Shown here: positions 60,645-64,000 of the stretch, in pieces | Numbering within the stretch: the first letter of the stretch is position 1 | Layout: the number at the start of each line of letters is the position of its first letter | Origin: Kryptolebias marmoratus | Taxonomy: Eukaryota; Chordata; Actinopteri; Cyprinodontiformes; Rivulidae | DNA length: 64,000 bases | Assembly (NCBI RefSeq): GCF_001649575.2 | Contig: NC_051445.1 | Location: forward strand, 25,195,980 to 25,259,979 | Direction of reading: 5' to 3' | Made by a program: the position numbers and the translations under genes | Notes under the pieces: generated by a model | What the model was told of the DNA's origin: nothing | Database searches by the model: none | What the model saw: only the letters and a program-made list of their open reading frames with translations

Positions 60645-61520
60645 TGCCTACAGATATGCAATCCTCCATGAGAACATGCTGAAAAAGGAGGTCTTTGTAA
60701 AGGAGGACTCCTGAAGCAACCAACAGGTAAAGAATAGCCAGAAGGACAAAAGCTTTTGTGGTTGCAGAATCAAAAACTGGGGTATGGGAGGAATTTGGAG
60801 AGGCCATGGAGAAGGACTTTCGGTTGGCCTCAAGGAGGTTTTGGCAAACCGTTCAATGTCTCAGAAAAGGAAAGTGGGCCCCATTCAGGTTGTGCTTGGT
60901 TTGAATGGGGAACTGGTGACCTGGACTGTGGATTTTTTTGGATGGCGGAAGTAACACTTTGAGGATCTCTTTAACCATGTCCACCTTTGAGGAGGCAGAG
61001 TCTGAGTACTTAAGGAAAAACAAGTCCATCAATATGGCAGAAGTCATTGAGGTAGTTAAAATAGTCCTCAGTGGCAGGATGCCAAGAATAGACAATGTCA
61101 TGACAATGTTTCTTCAATGTCACATGGAGGACTGGGACAACATCTGGGGAGTGGCAGATTTGGGTGGTGGTTTTGAAAAAAGGGGGACTGTAGAGTGTGT
61201 TCTAACTATTGAGGGATCACAACTCTCAACTCCAAAGTTTACTCCAGTGTCTTGCAAGGGAGGTTCCAACCAACTGTCAAACCTCAGATTCAGGAGGAGC
61301 AGTGTGGCTTCCATCCTGGTTGTGAAATAGTGGACCAAATCTTTACCCTTGCAGAGTTGCTAAGGGGGTCATGGGAGTTTTAGTCTCCAGTCTACATGTG
61401 TTTTGTGGATCTGGTGAAGGCTTGTGACCATGTTCCCCAAGGTATTCTGTGGGGGGTACTGTGGAAGCATGGGGTGCCAGAGTCTCTGGCACCTCATGCT
61501 TCCACAGAACTCCACAACAA
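60645..61520 (+). pseudogene. Rex3-like LINE, middle part of the reverse-transcriptase ORF
   Basis: Decayed pieces in order: 'EKDFRLASRRFWQTVQCLRK' region (60810-60870), 'EYFEDLFN'-like (60955-60974), 'VIEVVKIVLSGRMPRIDNVM' (61047-61106), 'EWQIWVVVLKKGGL' region (61150-61190), 'EEQCGFHPGCEIVDQIFTLA' (61294-61353) and 'VYMCFVDLVKACDHVPQGIL' (61393-61452), the last holding the first catalytic-aspartate motif of the reverse transcriptase. It stops at a fold-back palindrome, before the second catalytic motif. Frameshifts and stops throughout. Confidence 0.85.
61459..61507. repeat. Near-perfect 24-bp-arm palindrome at the LINE break
   Basis: Arms 61459-61482 and 61484-61507 pair with one G-T mismatch and a single spacer base (CTGTGGAAGCATG at the left, CATGCTTCCACAG at the right). 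The left arm is LINE coding sequence; the right arm is its inverted copy. Confidence 0.9.
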
Positions 61521-64000
61521 TTTCACAACTGTGATTTGATTTATCTATGTGCATGTGTGTGAGGTTTTCACTGTCTTCATAAATTCATAGAATTTCAACA
61601 AACATTTTCTTGGACAAATCAGAACGAGTGTCACGGACTGACAGAACATTGCAGCTTTCTCTGGACTTGTGCCGTTACCCAGTTCGGTCTCCAGGATATG
61701 TGACCCCATTTTACTCTGGTGACTGTGCTGTTAAAATGACTAAGCAGCACCTTGAATTTATGTAGACTTATAAAAATATTCTGACACAATAATTTCAACT
61801 ATAAATTACAAGACAAGTGATACAAGTGATGAATGATTTTAGCACAAATGCATATCCTTTTTACTCAGCAAGAATATTCTAACACAAACACAACACAGGC
61901 TGACAGAAAAAGAATTAACAGCAGATGCCTTAGTGACTGTATGTGTGTTTTCAGGACTGCTGAAGGGGAAAACTTTTACTTTCACAGAGCCTTGTGAAGT
62001 CAGGCACATTCCTCCACTGATGAAGCCCACAAGCCTGCTCACATGTTGTAATGAAACAGAGCACAGACACTCTGGTGGCTGATTAGAGATTTTCGAAAAA
62101 GTTTCTGCATCTGGAAAGGAGTGGCACGGTCGTTTCTTTAAAAATATTAGTTTGATTCTGTTTTGCATTTTCTTTTGATTGCAGCCTGATCCGAGCAAGA
62201 GATGTTGTCTGATATCATGTACTACATTACTCAGAGCTAGATTATGTTGTGAGGGAGTGAAAGCAAGACTTACGACACAAACAGCTGCCTCTGAGGAGCT
62301 CAGTGATCATGTTGAGCTGTGCTGCAGTTGGAATGGCGCAAGATTACCATCTAGCTATCTCAGGCGAATTCACCAGTACTCGTTTATCTAAGAACAAAAA
62401 TATTTTTACAAGATTTCTTAATTTTTCACAAACTAAAGAAAAAAAGAAAATGAACTTTCACCTTTTTTTCCACATGACTTCATAGTTCATTAAATGATAA
62501 ATGGATTATATAGAAGCAAGTGTAAAGAAAAATAGCCTTGAACTAAATGAGCTATACCCCTCCAGTGTTACTGATGTTATATTTCTAAAACTAAATATTT
62601 TCACTGTTATTCCTTCTTCAATTGAGCAAAACCAGAAGCTTCCATCACGAGTGAGACACAACAACAGCATGAGTGAGCAGCCAGCGTGATGTAAGTAACA
62701 TGTAAGATGTAAGCTGGGGATTCCAGCAGCAATCAATATCAACATCTCTGAGTAATAACATGGAATTACAGTGAGGCAGTTATGGCGAGCTCCATGCTGT
62801 GGTTTCACAGCTTCCAAAAACATAAGAAGACAGTGTCATTACCTCGCCACGTTGAGCGCCATGGCCTTTCCTTTCACTGCATTTCCACTCCAAACACACA
62901 GATCACTGTGCAAGGTTAAGAAAGCAGAACCTGTGTATTTTGGCAGGGGGAGTGTATTCTGAAGGAGCAACAAGTCTGCTATATTTAGTTTTTGATGGCT
63001 GAGGTGCAAAGAGAACAGAGGCCGGCACCGGTAGACTCCCGCACCAAAGGAGGGAGGGACAAAGTACAACATGACAGCAGTGATGCAGGAGATACAAACC
63101 ACATGCTTGGAGCTATGGCACAGCAGAGCCAGGAGAAAACTATTGAAAAGTGAATTACAATGTTACACAAAAGAAAACTTTTTTTTTGTGAAATGACAAA
63201 GGTTGCTGCTCTGAAGACTGGAGATCTGTCAGTCATTTTGCTATTGATGGCTCATCCTAAAGTCTTGCCAGATGGTGACAAAATCAGAACTCCCATTTCT
63301 TCTTCCAGCACGAAGTTCCACACTGCGTCAAACGCAGCAGATTTACAGCCAAGCAGGGAAGCATCAACTGTGCTGCACGGGAGAAAAGTTAATCTTGTTT
63401 ACATTTGATCTGCTATTTCCTCCCCTCTGAAACCTTGACAGAGCAAAGTCATGTAATACTTGTATTAAAAATAAGTGTTGCAGAAATGGGCCTACTGGCA
63501 GCATGCAGCCAAGAAGCATTTGAGGCCTAGCCAAGAGGACCTGCGGCGAAAAGCAATCGATACGCTCAATATTCCACCACGTACTCTCACATAACAATAA
63601 CCCACATTTAGACCGTGCACCACGAGCCTTCGGCCCGCTCCAGAGAAAACAGAGGAGACCGCTCTCTGTGTCCACATCAATTGGCGCAGGGGTGGTGAAA
63701 AGTGTGAAAAGTAACATTTGCTTGTGTGCACTGAGGTGTGTGAGTTTGTGTGAACGGAAGTGTGTATCTTTATATTAGGCAAAGACCATATAATAACAGG
63801 ATTCATTTCATTTCATCACACAGAACAAGTTGGACGATCAGCAGATCCGTCAGGTTACTTCACAGTGACAGTCTGTGATTTTGGTTTAATGATTATTAGG
63901 GGCAGTTGGCGGTTATATTTTGCTTCAGCTCAGTGCAGATTGAACATAGCAGTTTGTGCTTTTTGCAAATCAGCACAGGGTTTAGGGTCAATACAACTTT
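61521..64000. other. Unique sequence, no gene recognised (2.5 kb)
   Basis: No transposon similarity noticed. The stretch 63480-63720 is GC-rich and open on both strands (for example + strand 'YWQHAAKKHLRPSQEDLRRK' near 63493-63552), which is compatible with a conserved element or part of an exon. Numerous overlapping ORFs elsewhere are not assignable. Confidence 0.35.

Overview
The window looks like gene-poor, repeat-rich vertebrate DNA, most probably from a teleost fish. The evidence is one spliced alpha-tubulin gene with the vertebrate intron layout, and many remnants of mobile elements typical of fish: Tc1-like transposons, RTE/Rex3-like LINEs ending in (GATG)n tails, L2-type LINEs, tRNA-like SINE pieces and small MITEs. 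The species cannot be fixed from the sequence alone. Element names come from recalled family resemblance, not from a search.

Layout. 1-15.7 kb: a (TGGA)n tail at the left edge, a perfect palindrome holding a Maf-type site, a small hAT-like MITE, a MITE nested inside another MITE (4147-5005), a Tc1-like 3' half (7588-8272), LINE pieces, a Rex3-like 3' end with its tail (12290-12621), a 70-bp-arm inverted repeat (12676-12831), and copies of an unnamed dispersed repeat called family A here. 15.7-18.5 kb: the alpha-tubulin gene on the + strand, four coding exons, 450 codons, apparently intact. 18.5-34.4 kb: LINE and SINE fragments, a possible decayed coiled-coil pseudogene, a second Rex3-like piece, two unassigned exon-like segments near 24.8 and 25.6 kb, and an internally deleted Tc1-like element (30492-31575). 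34.4-44 kb: mostly unique sequence with microsatellites and no recognisable gene. 44-52 kb: Rex3-like, L2 and another non-LTR retrotransposon, then a decayed Tc1-like transposase. 52-64 kb: more family A copies, a Tc1-like element whose transposase is interrupted by about 160 bp of pure GATA, and a third Rex3-like fragment ending in a near-perfect palindrome.

Only alpha-tubulin can be called as a working host gene. The least explained feature is family A: at least 14 diverged pieces in both orientations, with no coding capacity, an internally repeated unit and a hairpin-bearing end. Several short fold-back sequences and three exon-like segments are also unexplained.
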